From the NCBI GenBank assembly GCA_963780045.1, contig CAVZZZ010000001.1:4154001-4218000 (forward strand): a DNA stretch of 64,000 nucleotides, given 5' to 3'. Both the position numbers and the translations under genes were made by a program. Of this stretch, positions 19,850 to 28,946 are shown piece by piece. Position 1 is the stretch's first letter; every line of letters starts with the position of its first letter. A model generated the notes under the pieces. That model did no database searches. It was not told the origin of the DNA and saw only the letters and a list, made by a program, of their open reading frames with translations. This DNA comes from JANXQG01 sp963780045 (GTDB lineage Bacteria > Planctomycetota > Planctomycetia > Pirellulales > Thermoguttaceae).

Positions 19850-20662
19850 ATGAAGTTTGCGATATGCAACGAGACCTTCCAGGACTGGCCGCTGGAGCGG
19901 GCATGTGACTTTGCGGCCCAATGCGGCTATACGGGACTGGAATTCGCGCCTTTCACACTTGCCACGCGCACCGGCGATGTCGCGCCCAGGCAGCGGGAGG
20001 CGATTTGCCGGCTTGTCCGCGCGGCCGGGCTAGAGGTTGTCGGCCTGCACTGGCTGCTGGCCAAAACGGACGGTTTTCATCTAACCAGCGTCGACCGGGC
20101 CATGCGGCAACGGACGGCGGATTACCTCATCGAACTCGCCTGGCTGTGCGGCGACCTCGGCGGGCGGGTGATGGTGCTTGGCTCGCCTCAGCAGCGGAAT
20201 CTGGCTGACGGAATGACGAACGCGGATGGCATTGCATTCGCCGTCGACGTTCTCACGGCAGTCGTGCCCGAATTGGAAGCCCGTGGCATCGTTTTGGCGG
20301 TTGAACCCTTGGGTCCGCAAGAGACGAACTTTCTCACGACGGCAGGCGAGGCGATGGAACTGATCCAGCGGATCGGCTCGCCGCAGGTCCGCCTGCACTT
20401 GGATTGCAAGGCGATGGCAACCGAATCCGCGCCGATCATCAATCTCGTCCGTCAATACCATCCGTGGATGGTCCACTTTCACGCTAACGATCCGAATCGT
20501 CAGGGGCCGGGCTTCGGCGAGCTCGACTTCGTGCCGATTCTGCGGACGCTGGATGAAGTCGGCTACGGCGGCTGGGTATCAGTGGAAGTTTTCGACTACG
20601 CGCCGGGCGTGGAAAGACTGGCACGGGAGAGCATTGAGTATATGCAGCGATGCCAGGAGTAA
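19850..20662 (+). CDS. Sugar phosphate isomerase/epimerase (AP-endonuclease 2-like TIM barrel)
   Basis: A 270-residue TIM-barrel protein starting MKFAICNETFQDWPLERACD. The features GYTGLEFAPFTL, VVGLHWLLAKTDGFHLTS, VLAVEPLGPQETNFLTT (metal-binding Glu), VRLHLDCKAM and MVHFHANDPNRQGPGFGELD (metal-binding His and Asp) fit the xylose-isomerase-like family. These enzymes isomerise or epimerise sugars or cyclitols, but the substrate cannot be told from sequence. The divergent Gfo/Idh gene is a common partner in sugar or inositol catabolism. Complete. Confidence 0.9.
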   Translation: MKFAICNETFQDWPLERACDFAAQCGYTGLEFAPFTLATRTGDVAPRQREAICRLVRAAGLEVVGLHWLLAKTDGFHLTSVDRAMRQRTADYLIELAWLCGDLGGRVMVLGSPQQRNLADGMTNADGIAFAVDVLTAVVPELEARGIVLAVEPLGPQETNFLTTAGEAMELIQRIGSPQVRLHLDCKAMATESAPIINLVRQYHPWMVHFHANDPNRQGPGFGELDFVPILRTLDEVGYGGWVSVEVFDYAPGVERLARESIEYMQRCQE

Positions 20663-20786
20663 ATCCGAAATCCGAAATTCGAAACAAATAAGAAAAACCA
20701 ATATGGAATGAATCAAATGGTTTGGATCATTTCTTATTCCGATTTGGGACTTGTTTCGTATTTCGTGCTTGGGAATTCGGATTTAC
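20661..20786. repeat. AT-rich inverted repeat at the end of hemD
   Basis: The left arm contains AAATCCGAAATCCGAAATTC and AAACAAATAAGAAA; the right arm contains TTTCTTATTCCGATTTGGGA, TTGTTTCGTATTTCG and GAATTCGGATTT. The arms are imperfect complements around a short centre. Composition differs strongly from the GC-rich flanks. The right arm forms the last ~17 codons of hemD. It looks like a mobile palindromic element. Confidence 0.6.
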
Positions 20787-21565
20787 ACCATTCCATAATT
20801 GCCTCCACCAGCCCCGCCATCGTATACTCGCGCGCTTCGACCGCCGGCGGATGGCCCAATTCGCGCAGGGTCTGCGACGTTACAGGACTGATGCTCGCCA
20901 ATCGCGTGCGGCGCAACTGCTCGCCAAAAAGCCCCACGACCGCCCGTGCGATACTGGAACTGGTTACCGTGGTCCAGTCGATCCGCCCGGCCGCCAAGGC
21001 TGCGACAATCGAAGGATCGGCGGTCTGGACGTCCGCGCTCATATAGACCACCGCTTGTTCGACGATTCCGCCCGCAGCGCGCAACTGTTCCGGCAGCACG
21101 TCGCGCCCGCGGCTGGCGCGAGCCAACAGGAACCGTTTGCCGGGCGCGTGCGGCGCAAGCGCCTCGGCCAGCGCCTCGGCACGATACTCCCTCGGCACGA
21201 CATCGGCTTTCAGGCCATAGCGCTCCAATTCGCCGGCTGTGCCCGGCCCGATCGCGGCCAGTCCGATGCCGCCAAGCTGTTGAATCCGTCCCCCACGGCC
21301 CAAATGCCGGTCCAAAAGATACTTCACGCCGTTGCTGCTGCTGAAGACGATCCAGTCAAACTCCTCGATGCGATCCAGCGCCGCGTCGACCGGCGCCCAA
21401 TCCGGCGGATCGGAAACGACAATGCCGGGCTGCTCGAGTACCTTCCGCGCCGAGCGCCATTAGCCGCTCGCGCAACTCGCGCGCCTGCTCCCCGGGTCGA
21501 GTGACAAGGACGAGACGACCGGCGAGAGGGCAGGGAGCAGGGAACGGCGAGCGGGGAGCATTCAT
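20734..21565 (-). CDS. hemD: Uroporphyrinogen-III synthase HemD (one frame break)
   Basis: Catalyses closure and D-ring inversion of hydroxymethylbilane in haem and cobamide synthesis. The N-terminus is GRLVLVTRPGEQARELRERL and continues LGAE, then the frame slips by one near 21440. The other frame continues VLEQPGIVVSDPPDWAPVDA, FDWIVFSSSNGVKYLLDRHL, IAAIGPGTA-like GLAAIGPGTAGEL and WTTVTSSSIARAVVGLFG. Length about 277 residues, slightly long because both ends lie in repeat DNA: the proposed start MNAPRSPFPAPCP falls in a GC-rich repeat and the last 17 residues in the inverted repeat at 20661. A later in-frame start is possible. Confidence 0.85.
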
Positions 21566-21613
21566 AGTCCGTGCTCCGTGCTCCGTGCCGGGGCACCCGC
21601 GGAGTGGGTCGGC
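21526..21613. repeat. GC-rich repeat tract at the hemD start, with a 24-bp unit shared with 26377
   Basis: GGGCAGGGAGCAGGGAACGG and a tandem GTGCTCC(GT) run precede GGGGCACCCGCGGAGTGGGT (21590-21613 with CGGC). The last 24-base unit recurs with two differences at 26377-26400. It is self-complementary around CACCCGC..GCGGGT, in keeping with a dispersed palindrome. Confidence 0.55.
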
Positions 21614-21620
21614 TCCCTGC

Positions 21621-22100
21621 TCATAGCCCTGCCCCCAAAAATCCCCCATGAGAATCGCTTTCCGCGCGAATCTTTTCCATCCGCTGGATCGTCCGCTGCA
21701 AGTCGCCGGCCTGGATATAGCGGTCGAACTCCACACGGACGGCATGGGTCACGCTGTCCTTCAGCCAATCGACCGCCGTCGCCGTCAGCCAGTCGCAGAC
21801 TTCGCCATTGAGCTCGACCTGCAGATCGCAGCCGAGCGTTTTGAGATCAGCGGGGTCGGTCAATACGGTGCCTTCAAAGCGGAAACCGACCATGCCGATC
21901 TTCTCGTCGTTGGTCAAATGGAAGACGCACTGGGCGTTGCAGAGATAGTAAGTGTTGAACTGACCGTGCCGGGCGACCGCGTCGCGGACTCGCCGGGCGA
22001 ATTCACCTTCCTCGGAATCCGCCTCGTCCAATGGCGAGTCCAACCTTGGCACCGACCGCAGCGGCAGGCAATCGAACGCGATATCGACAGAGTTGCGCAT
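21621..22100 (-). CDS. Conserved hypothetical protein (~159 aa)
   Basis: A protein beginning MRNSVDIAFDCLPLRSVPRL, with a mixed alpha/beta sequence: RRVRDAVARHGQFNTYYLCN, VFHLTNDEKIGMVGFRFEGT, DLQVELNGEVCDWLTATAVD, then a charged helix DLQRTIQRMEKIRAESDSHG. No signal or membrane segment. The coherent strand/helix pattern and start just past an AT-rich promoter region support a real gene. Not recognised beyond a resemblance to planctomycete hypotheticals. It ends just before the GC-rich repeat tract and is followed by hemD on the same strand. Confidence 0.75.
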   Translation of the reverse strand: MRNSVDIAFDCLPLRSVPRLDSPLDEADSEEGEFARRVRDAVARHGQFNTYYLCNAQCVFHLTNDEKIGMVGFRFEGTVLTDPADLKTLGCDLQVELNGEVCDWLTATAVDWLKDSVTHAVRVEFDRYIQAGDLQRTIQRMEKIRAESDSHGGFLGAGL

Positions 22101-22220
22101 GACGGCAGTATAGCGCTCGCAAGACTGCGGAAATAGCCCTCCTTAGCGCCATCGCGTCAATACCTCCAAGGTGGCACTTGAGACGGTTATAAAAAACTCT
22201 GGTAGTCAATTACCAAATCA

Positions 22221-22249
22221 TTGACATACCTGTCGAAATGGGTTAAACT
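22221..22249 (+). promoter_or_regulatory. Sigma70-like promoter TTGACA-N17-TAAACT for the glycan cassette
   Basis: TTGACA at 22221-22226 and TAAACT at 22244-22249 are 17 bases apart in an AT-rich stretch. The hexamers are identical to those at 10096. The predicted start is near 22256, about 60 bases before the glycosyltransferase ATG. Confidence 0.7.
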
Positions 22250-22316
22250 TTAAGCTTAGTAGTGAACGTCTTTTATACTTATAGGTGGGTCAAATAATCA
22301 CGCAAGGAGAGTCATC

Positions 22317-23352
22317 ATGCGTGGCTCGCTCGCTCTGGGTTCTTCCGCAATAGAAAAAATTCCGCCGGAGGTCTCGCTTGTCATACCGGTTTTCAATGCA
22401 GGTGCGACGATCGGCTGGCTCGTCGATCAGGCCCACGCCGATTTCGAGGGCACTGACTTTGAGATTGTCTTGGTGAACGACGGATCGACCGATTTTTCCG
22501 AAGGGGCCTGCCGGCTGCTGGTGGAAAAGTACCCCGATTCCGTCCGTTACGTGCATTTGGCGCGGAATTACGGCGAGCACACCGCCGTGCTGGCAGGGTT
22601 GCGCCACGCACAAGGTCGCTACGCGGCCGTGCTGGACGACGACGGCCAAAACCCTACCTCCGAGGCCAGGCGAATGCTGGAACACGCTATTGATCAGCGG
22701 CAGGATGTTGTTTACGGGCGTTACCAGTACCGCAAGCACTCCCCGCTGCGCCGCTTGGGCAGTTGGTTCAACGATTGCGCGGCGGGCTTGGCGCTGGACA
22801 AGCCGCGGGGCATTCATCTTTCCAGTTTCAAGGTCATGAATCGCATGGTCGTCGACGAGGTCGCCAAGTACGACGGCAAGTTCCCCTATCTCGATGGCAT
22901 GATCTTTCGCGTCACGCAAAACATCGGCGAGATTCCCGTGGAACATCTTGCGCCGGGCCGGTCGTTCCGGCTATACTTTCCGAAAACTTGTAGGTCTGTG
23001 GCTGAACATGCTCTTGGGCTATTCGATGGCGCCGCTCCGGGCCGCGCTAGCCGTGGGTGGAGCGATTTCGGTGTTGGGCATGATCGCGCTGGCGCTGGTC
23101 GTCGGCCGAGCTTGGCTCGATCCGCCGTCGGGAATCTCATTTCCCTTTCTGCTGGCGCCCGTCTGCCTGTTTGCCGCCGGTCAAATCCTGATGTTCGCCG
23201 CGTTAGGCGAGTATTTGGGCCGCATTTATCTTAGTCAGAACGGCACGCCGCAGTATGTCGTGCGCTACGTCCTGCGAGGCAACGCGTTCGACGCCAAGGT
23301 CTGCGATACCCAAATCCTCGCCGAGCAGACGGCTTCTTGGCCGGTCTACTAG
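22317..23352 (+). CDS. Family 2 glycosyltransferase with C-terminal membrane pair, ArnC/DPM1-like (one frame break)
   Basis: Start at 22317 with AAGGAGA upstream. The GT-A domain has VSLVIPVFNAGATIGWLVDQ, IVLVNDGSTDFSEG and AAVLDDDGQNP, the DxD-type site. After EHLAPGRS the frame shifts near 22970 (one extra T), then SGYTFRKLVGLWLNMLLGYS and two membrane helices follow, ending ILAEQTASWPVY. Length about 345 residues. The family moves a sugar from an NDP-sugar to polyprenyl phosphate at the membrane. First gene of a five-gene cassette with sugar-modifying enzymes. Confidence 0.88.
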
Positions 23353-23372
23353 GCAATTGGGGGAATCGAGCG

Positions 23373-24147
23373 ATGAGTCCGGCGGAAATCGATTTGATGG
23401 CCTCCGTCGAAGTCGATCATTGGTGGTATCGCGGCCTCCGCGACGCGATCGGGCAGTCGCTGCGCTCGTCCTATGCACGAATCCCCGCGGCGGCCAGAAT
23501 CCTGGACGCCGGCTGCGGAACCGGAGAGAACCTCAAGTTCTTGAAGCAGTTGTTGAATCCCGCATATGCGGGCGGCTTCGACCTCTCGCCGTTGGCCGTA
23601 AGCCGCTCCCGCGCCAAGGTCCCGGGCGCGGACGTGTACTTAAGCGACATCCGCGATCCGCAAATCCACATTGAAGACCTCGACCTCGTTTTAAGCTGCG
23701 ACGTGGTGTCGATCGCCGGCATTGACGATTCCGGCGCGGGGCTGTCGCGGCTGGTTGCGCACATGCGGCCCGGCGGCACGATGATTCTGAACTTGCCCGC
23801 ATTTGCCTGGCTTCGCAGCCGCCACGACGTCTCCACGTGTACTCGCGAACGGGTCACGGTGGACCAAGTGCGGCGGCTTCTGCGGGGGCTTGGACTGGCG
23901 ATCGAAGTCGTCAGCTATCGCGTTTTCTCCTTGCTGCCCGCGATCGTTCTCGCGCGGCTTCCTTCGATACTGTTGCCGGCGCGGGACCCAGAGGGTGCCC
24001 CGGCACGCCGTTCGGACCTCAAGCTGACGCCGAGATGGATCGATCCTGCGCTGTTTACCGTTCTCCACGCGGAGAACGCGCTCATCGTGCCGCGGTATGA
24101 GATTTCCGTGGGGGAGTTCTGTATATGCAGTCGCGAGAAAGCCGTGA
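23373..24147 (+). CDS. SAM-dependent methyltransferase (C-terminal frame break)
   Basis: Class I methyltransferase of about 257 residues: MSPAEIDLMASVEVDHWWYR, then the SAM motif ARILDAGCGTGENLKFLKQL, FDLSPLAVSRSRAK and a Rossmann core. Homology ends with ENALIVPRYEISVG; a surplus G in GGGGG near 24110 shifts the frame. The corrected tail SSVYAVARKP stops at 24147. Without correction the frame runs to 24287 in the next gene. It overlaps the epimerase start by 23 bases. Probably methylates a sugar or lipid-linked glycan, judging by neighbours. Confidence 0.85.
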
Positions 24148-25168
24148 CCCGGCGGCTCGCACCGTGGCCGAGCCAGACGCCTCGCTCCACAGTTGCTACC
24201 GCGGCCGGCGCGTGCTGGTCACAGGCGGTCTCGGTTTCCTCGGCAGCAACCTGGCCATCCGGCTCGTGGGCCTTGGCGCCCGCGTAACGTTGCTGGACTC
24301 CTTGATTCCCCAGGGCGGGGGCAATCCGCACAACATCGTCGAAGTGCGCGACGATGTAACGGTCGAATCGTGCGACATGCGCGATGCCAAGACGGTGGAC
24401 GCCGCCGTTGAAGGCAAGGAGATCATCTTCAACCTGGCCGGCCACGTTTCCCATGCCGACAGCATGCGCAAACCACATCTCGATCTGGCTTGCAACTGCG
24501 TGGCGACGATCAATCTTGTCGAGTCGTGCCGTCGCCGCGCGCCCGATGCAAAGCTGGTTTATACGTCGACGCGGCAAGTCTACGGGCAACCGCAATGCTT
24601 GCCGGTGAAGGAGGATCATCCGGCCGTTCCCATCGACATCAACGGCATCCACAAGCTGGCGGCGGAGTACTATCATCTTTTATACGATGGCGCCTACGGC
24701 ATTCGCTCGACCATCCTGCGCTTGACGAACACCTACGGCCCGCGGCAGCGAATCAACGACGACCGGCACGGCGTGGCCGCCGTATTCCTGCGGCACGCGC
24801 TGCGGGGAGAGACCATTTATCTATATGCCGGCGGCCGCCAGAGGCGCGACTTCGCTTACGTCGATGACGTGGTCGAAGCACTGCTGTTGGCGGCAAGCCG
24901 CCCGCTATGCTTCGGCAAGGTCTTCAATCTGGGCGCGGCCCGGCCGCATTCGCTGATTGAATTCGCGGAAATCCTGCGGCGGCACTGCGACTTCGCCGTT
25001 CGCTGTGCGCCCTTTCCCGATGGCCAACAGATCATCGACATTGGCGACTATTACGGCGATTTTTCCGCTTTTCGCGAAGCCACGGGGTGGGAGCCGAAGA
25101 CCGGACTGGAAGAAGGACTGCGGCGGACCGTCGAGTTCTTCCGCAATCGCCGTGACGAGTACCTGTGA
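24125..25168 (+). CDS. NAD-dependent NDP-sugar epimerase/dehydratase (extended SDR)
   Basis: A 347-residue extended short-chain dehydrogenase. The NAD motif is RVLVTGGLGFLGSNLAIRL (residues about 28-47), followed by FNLAGHVSHADS, YTSTRQVYGQ and LRLTNTYGPRQ. The usual catalytic YxxxK is replaced by NGIHK (in INGIHKLAAEYYH), Asn for Tyr. Whether another residue serves is unknown. C-terminal GREATGWEPKT-like substrate region is present (REATGWEPKTGLEEGLRRTV). Probably supplies a modified NDP-sugar for the aminotransferase and glycosyltransferase of this cassette. Confidence 0.9.
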   Translation: MQSRESRDPAARTVAEPDASLHSCYRGRRVLVTGGLGFLGSNLAIRLVGLGARVTLLDSLIPQGGGNPHNIVEVRDDVTVESCDMRDAKTVDAAVEGKEIIFNLAGHVSHADSMRKPHLDLACNCVATINLVESCRRRAPDAKLVYTSTRQVYGQPQCLPVKEDHPAVPIDINGIHKLAAEYYHLLYDGAYGIRSTILRLTNTYGPRQRINDDRHGVAAVFLRHALRGETIYLYAGGRQRRDFAYVDDVVEALLLAASRPLCFGKVFNLGAARPHSLIEFAEILRRHCDFAVRCAPFPDGQQIIDIGDYYGDFSAFREATGWEPKTGLEEGLRRTVEFFRNRRDEYL

Positions 25169-25189
25169 GGAGCACATTCGAGAGCGCCT

Positions 25190-26306
25190 ATGCCTGCCAC
25201 CTCAGAGCATCTGCCGAGATTCGACTATCGCCCGCAGTATGCGAAAGCCAGACTCGAAATCCTCGCCGCCATCGACCAGGTCTTGCAGTCCGGTCACCTA
25301 ATTCTCGGTCCCCGCGTGAAGGCATTCGAGGAGAGCATGTGCCGCTACCTTGGACTTCAGGGGCATGCGATCGGCGTCGGCAACGGGACCGATGCCTTGG
25401 CAATCGCGATGCGAGCCCTGGGCGTCGGCCCCGGCGACGAAATCGTCACGGTCGCCAATACGGCGGTCGCCACGGTGAGCGCAATCCGCATGACGGGAGC
25501 GACGCCCGTCTTCTGCGACATCGATCCGCAGACCCTCCTTATGGACCCGGACGATGCCGCCCGGCGGATTACGGAAAAAACGAAGGCCATACTGCCGGTA
25601 CACCTTTTCGGCAATGCCGCCGACATGCGCGCAATCGTGCCGTTGGCCCGGCAGCATGGCCTTTGCGTCATTGAGGACTGCGCGAGCATGCGGCACGCTC
25701 CTGGACGGCCGCGCCGTCGGCACGTGGGGCGACGTGGGTTGCTTCTCCTTCTACCCGACGAAGAACTTGGGGGCGTATGGCGATGGTGGAATGTGCGTTG
25801 CCGCCGATGCGGGCCTGGCAGACGCCGTCCGCCGCATCGGCAACTACGGCTATGGCGATCGGCAAGAATGCGACTGCGAGGGCGTCAACAGCCGGCTGGA
25901 CGAAATACAGGCGGCCGTGCTGCAGATCAAACTGCGGTGGTTGCCCCACGATCTTTGCCGGCGGTGGAAACTGGCGGCGGTCTACCGCGACCGTCTCTCC
26001 GCGGCAGTCGCTTTGCCGGCCGATACAATCGGGGTTCGCAACAGCCATCACTTGTTTGTGATTCGGACACCGCGCCGCGCCTCCGTTATCGCGCGACTGA
26101 ACGCCGCCGGCATCGGATACGGCATCCACTACGCCCTGCCAGTCCATCGCATGGCCGCCTACCGCTTTCTGGGCTACGAAGGGGCATCGTTGCCCGTTAC
26201 GGAGGAGGCAGCCAATAGAGTCCTATCCCTCCCCTTCTATCCGGAGATGTCAATCGGCGACGTGGAAAGGGTTTGTTCCATCGTAAACGAGGTCCACGCA
26301 TCATGA
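25190..26306 (+). CDS. DegT/DnrJ/EryC1 family sugar aminotransferase (one frame break)
   Basis: PLP enzyme of about 372 residues that aminates a keto NDP-sugar. Frame one gives VLQSGHLILGPRVKAFEESM, AIGVGNGTDALAIAMRALGV, DEIVTVANTAVATVSAIRMT and VIEDCA. Near 25686 the frame shifts and continues CGTLLDGRAVGTWGDVGCFS, FYPTKNLGAYGDGGM with the PLP lysine, and ends VERVCSIVNEVHAS. Its stop overlaps the start of the YfhO-like gene (ATGA). One indel only, so the gene is probably functional in the organism. Confidence 0.88.
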
Positions 26307-28939
26307 CCGGGCAAACTCACGATCCTCCGACCGTTGCGCCTGCCCGCTTCTGGCAACCCGAGGCCAGGGGCGGCGCGGGGCACCCGCGCAGCGGGTCGGC
26401 GGCGATTCGATTGCTGGTCTTGGCGCTGGGAGTCTTCGCCGGACAAGCCGTTCTCTTCGGCCCGTCGCTGATCGGCGCGCGAGTCCTTCTTCCGCTGGAC
26501 GTGCTAAGAGGTCCGCACATCTATATGCCAGGATCGTCCGAGACGCCAAATATAGTAATCAACGACCCGGCGCGGACGGACCTCATCGTCTATTACGAGC
26601 CGATCCGCCAATTCGCGATCTCGGAGCTTCGCGCCGGACGGCTTCCTTGGTGGTCACCCTACGAGCTGGGCGGAGTCCCCTGTTTTCGCTGGAACCTTTC
26701 ACCTCCCTGGCTCTTGGCCTATTTCATAACGTCGCCGGTCGTGCTGGCGTGGGTCCAGGTGCTCGTCGCACTGGTTGCCGCGGGCGGAGCATACTTGTTC
26801 TTTCGCCGCGTGCTGCAGGTCGGCTACTGGCCGGCGGCCATCGCCGCGTGGTGCTACCCGTTGACCGGGGCGTACGTCTTCTGGCAGGGCTTCTGGCTGC
26901 CGACGGTAATGTGCTGGCTGCCTTGGATGCTGGCGGCGGTGGAGGCGGTGGTGCGGCGGCCGTCCGGCTGGGGCGGGCCGATGCTCGCTTTGTTGAGCGC
27001 AATCGTCTTGCTCAGCGGCGCGCCTGACGTTGGCGGGCAGGTGCTGCTGGCCTCCGGCATTTACGCCGCCGGACGCCTGGTGCAACTCGTTGTCGCCCAA
27101 CGCCGTGAAAAGCGCCGCGGCACGTGGCGTCTGCAATACGCGGCGGGCGGGTCCGCTGCGGCGTGGACCATCGGAATCCTCACATCCGCGTGGATGCTCT
27201 TGCCGTTGGCCGAGTACATGCAATGCGGCTCGCGCTCGATGGCCCGCGGCCAAGGATTTGAGGAGCGTCCGCCGGCGGGCGCGCAGGAACTGCCGCAAGT
27301 CGTCCTGCCGGACATGTACGGCTGGTCCGGCCAAAAGAGCCTCCGCATTGTGAACGGCTGCATCCAGGAAAGCTCGGCCGGCGCCTATGCGGGCTTCTTG
27401 GCCACGCTGGTCCTCGCACCGCTGGCCTTCGCCTGCCGAAGGCATCGCGCGGCTTGCGTGCTGGCCCTGGTGCTGGGTTTCGCCGGTTTGAGTTGGGCGC
27501 TCAACGTGCCGATCGCCGTCCAGATCATGCGGCTGCCGGGGCTGAACTTCTTGTCCCACAATCGCTTCGTCTTTGTGACAAGTTTCGCCGTACTAATGCT
27601 TGCGGCGATCGGGCTGAACACGCTTTGGGAGGCACGCCTGGTACGTCGGCAGTGGTTCTTGTTGCCAATGGCGATTGTCTCGCTATTGTTGGCCTGGTGC
27701 CTCTACCGCACGGCGGTTCTTCCCGAACGCATCACCACCGAACTCGTCCACTCGGTGCAGCGCGGCAAGCCGATCGGCGGCATATCTGACATGGCCGGCG
27801 TGTTCGCGGTGCAAGATACTTACCGGCGGACCTACGTCGGTTCGTCGGTGCTGGCCGCCCTGGGTGTTGCCGCCTGGTTGTGGCTCTGGTTTCGGCCGGC
27901 CGTGCCTCGATGGGGGTTCCCGTTGATTGGCATGGTGCTCGTCGGAGACCTGCTCTGGTTCGGCTACGGGCGGGCCGCGCAAGACGATCCGGCCCTCTAT
28001 TATCCTCGCGTGCCCGTGCTGGAGCAGTTGGCGGCAGCCGAGCCGGGCCGCGTCATCGGCCTGAATTGTTTCCCGGCCAATCTGGCCTCTACCCACGGAC
28101 TGTGCGACGTCCGCGGTTACGACGGCGTCGACCCGGCGTGGTGGGTGGAGCTATTGAAGCCGGTTGCCGATCCCAAGTCGATCGTGGTAACTTACGCCGC
28201 AACCGAGTGGATGAGCCCCAAGGGATTGCTGAGTCCGGCAGGGCTGACGCTGCCGCCGATACTGAGCATGTTGAACGTCCGTTATGTCGTCGCCCGAGGA
28301 ATGGCAAAGCCGGGTTTCCGCCCGCTGCTCCAGGGCGGCGACTACATCATTTGGGAGAACCCCGCCGCGCTGCCGCGGGCGTTTGTTCCGCGGCGCGTCG
28401 AGACGATCGCGGATGCGAAGGAGCGGATGCGGCGGCTTTCGGCCGACGATTTCGATCCGCGTGCGACGGCCTTGATGGAGCAACCATTGGATTTGCCCGG
28501 GGAATGCGGCGGCTCGGCTTCGATCACCGAAGACACGCCGCAGCGCGTCACTATCGCCGCGGAGATGAAAACGGCGGGGCTGATTGTGCTGTCCGATCGC
28601 TGGGACCCAGGATGGCAAGCGTATCTCGGCGGAAAGCAAGTCCCGATCCTGCGAACGAATCACGCCGTGCGCGGCGTAGTGGTCCCCGCGGGCCGGCAGG
28701 ATCTGCAATTCCGTTACGAACCGGCAACGCTCTTCTGGGGAAGCGTGGCGTCGTCCGCCGCGGTCTTGCTATGGCTGGCCTGGATTGTGGCGGCCGCAAT
28801 TATCCAACGTCGGCGTGCCTCGGACGGAATCGACGCCGGCCCGTTACACAAAGAAGAGATAGCGATGGTCCCTCGACAAGCGGTTTTGGCGGCTTCTAGC
28901 AACGTTGGCCAGGCTCGCGGGAAGAAGCGAAGGCGCTAG
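26303..28939 (+). CDS. YfhO-family integral membrane protein (GT-C-like)
   Basis: 878 residues. Start MTGQTHDPPTVAPARFW overlaps the aminotransferase stop. About 11-13 membrane helices are followed by a soluble C-terminal domain from about residue 570 (WDPGWQAYLGGKQVPILRTN, HAVRGVVVPAGRQDLQFRYE) and a last helix. The layout matches YfhO proteins, thought to act in glycosylation of envelope polymers. It closes the cassette. Codons near residues 25-33 lie in a GC-rich dispersed repeat (26377-26400). Intact. Confidence 0.85.
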   Translation: MTGQTHDPPTVAPARFWQPEARGGAGHPRSGSAAIRLLVLALGVFAGQAVLFGPSLIGARVLLPLDVLRGPHIYMPGSSETPNIVINDPARTDLIVYYEPIRQFAISELRAGRLPWWSPYELGGVPCFRWNLSPPWLLAYFITSPVVLAWVQVLVALVAAGGAYLFFRRVLQVGYWPAAIAAWCYPLTGAYVFWQGFWLPTVMCWLPWMLAAVEAVVRRPSGWGGPMLALLSAIVLLSGAPDVGGQVLLASGIYAAGRLVQLVVAQRREKRRGTWRLQYAAGGSAAAWTIGILTSAWMLLPLAEYMQCGSRSMARGQGFEERPPAGAQELPQVVLPDMYGWSGQKSLRIVNGCIQESSAGAYAGFLATLVLAPLAFACRRHRAACVLALVLGFAGLSWALNVPIAVQIMRLPGLNFLSHNRFVFVTSFAVLMLAAIGLNTLWEARLVRRQWFLLPMAIVSLLLAWCLYRTAVLPERITTELVHSVQRGKPIGGISDMAGVFAVQDTYRRTYVGSSVLAALGVAAWLWLWFRPAVPRWGFPLIGMVLVGDLLWFGYGRAAQDDPALYYPRVPVLEQLAAAEPGRVIGLNCFPANLASTHGLCDVRGYDGVDPAWWVELLKPVADPKSIVVTYAATEWMSPKGLLSPAGLTLPPILSMLNVRYVVARGMAKPGFRPLLQGGDYIIWENPAALPRAFVPRRVETIADAKERMRRLSADDFDPRATALMEQPLDLPGECGGSASITEDTPQRVTIAAEMKTAGLIVLSDRWDPGWQAYLGGKQVPILRTNHAVRGVVVPAGRQDLQFRYEPATLFWGSVASSAAVLLWLAWIVAAAIIQRRRASDGIDAGPLHKEEIAMVPRQAVLAASSNVGQARGKKRRR
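26377..26400. repeat. 24-bp palindromic repeat inside the YfhO-like gene
   Basis: GGGGCACCCGCGCAGCGGGT followed by CGGC, nearly identical to 21590-21613. CACCCGC pairs with GCGGGT(G) around GCA. It encodes GHPRSGSA in the N-terminal cytoplasmic part of the protein. Confidence 0.6.
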
Positions 28940-28946
28940 GAGTACA

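Noticed and set aside
21526..21613. Possible CRISPR-like or minisatellite array at the hemD start
   Set aside because: The tract has irregular short units and no constant spacer length, so it is a degenerate repeat, not a CRISPR array.
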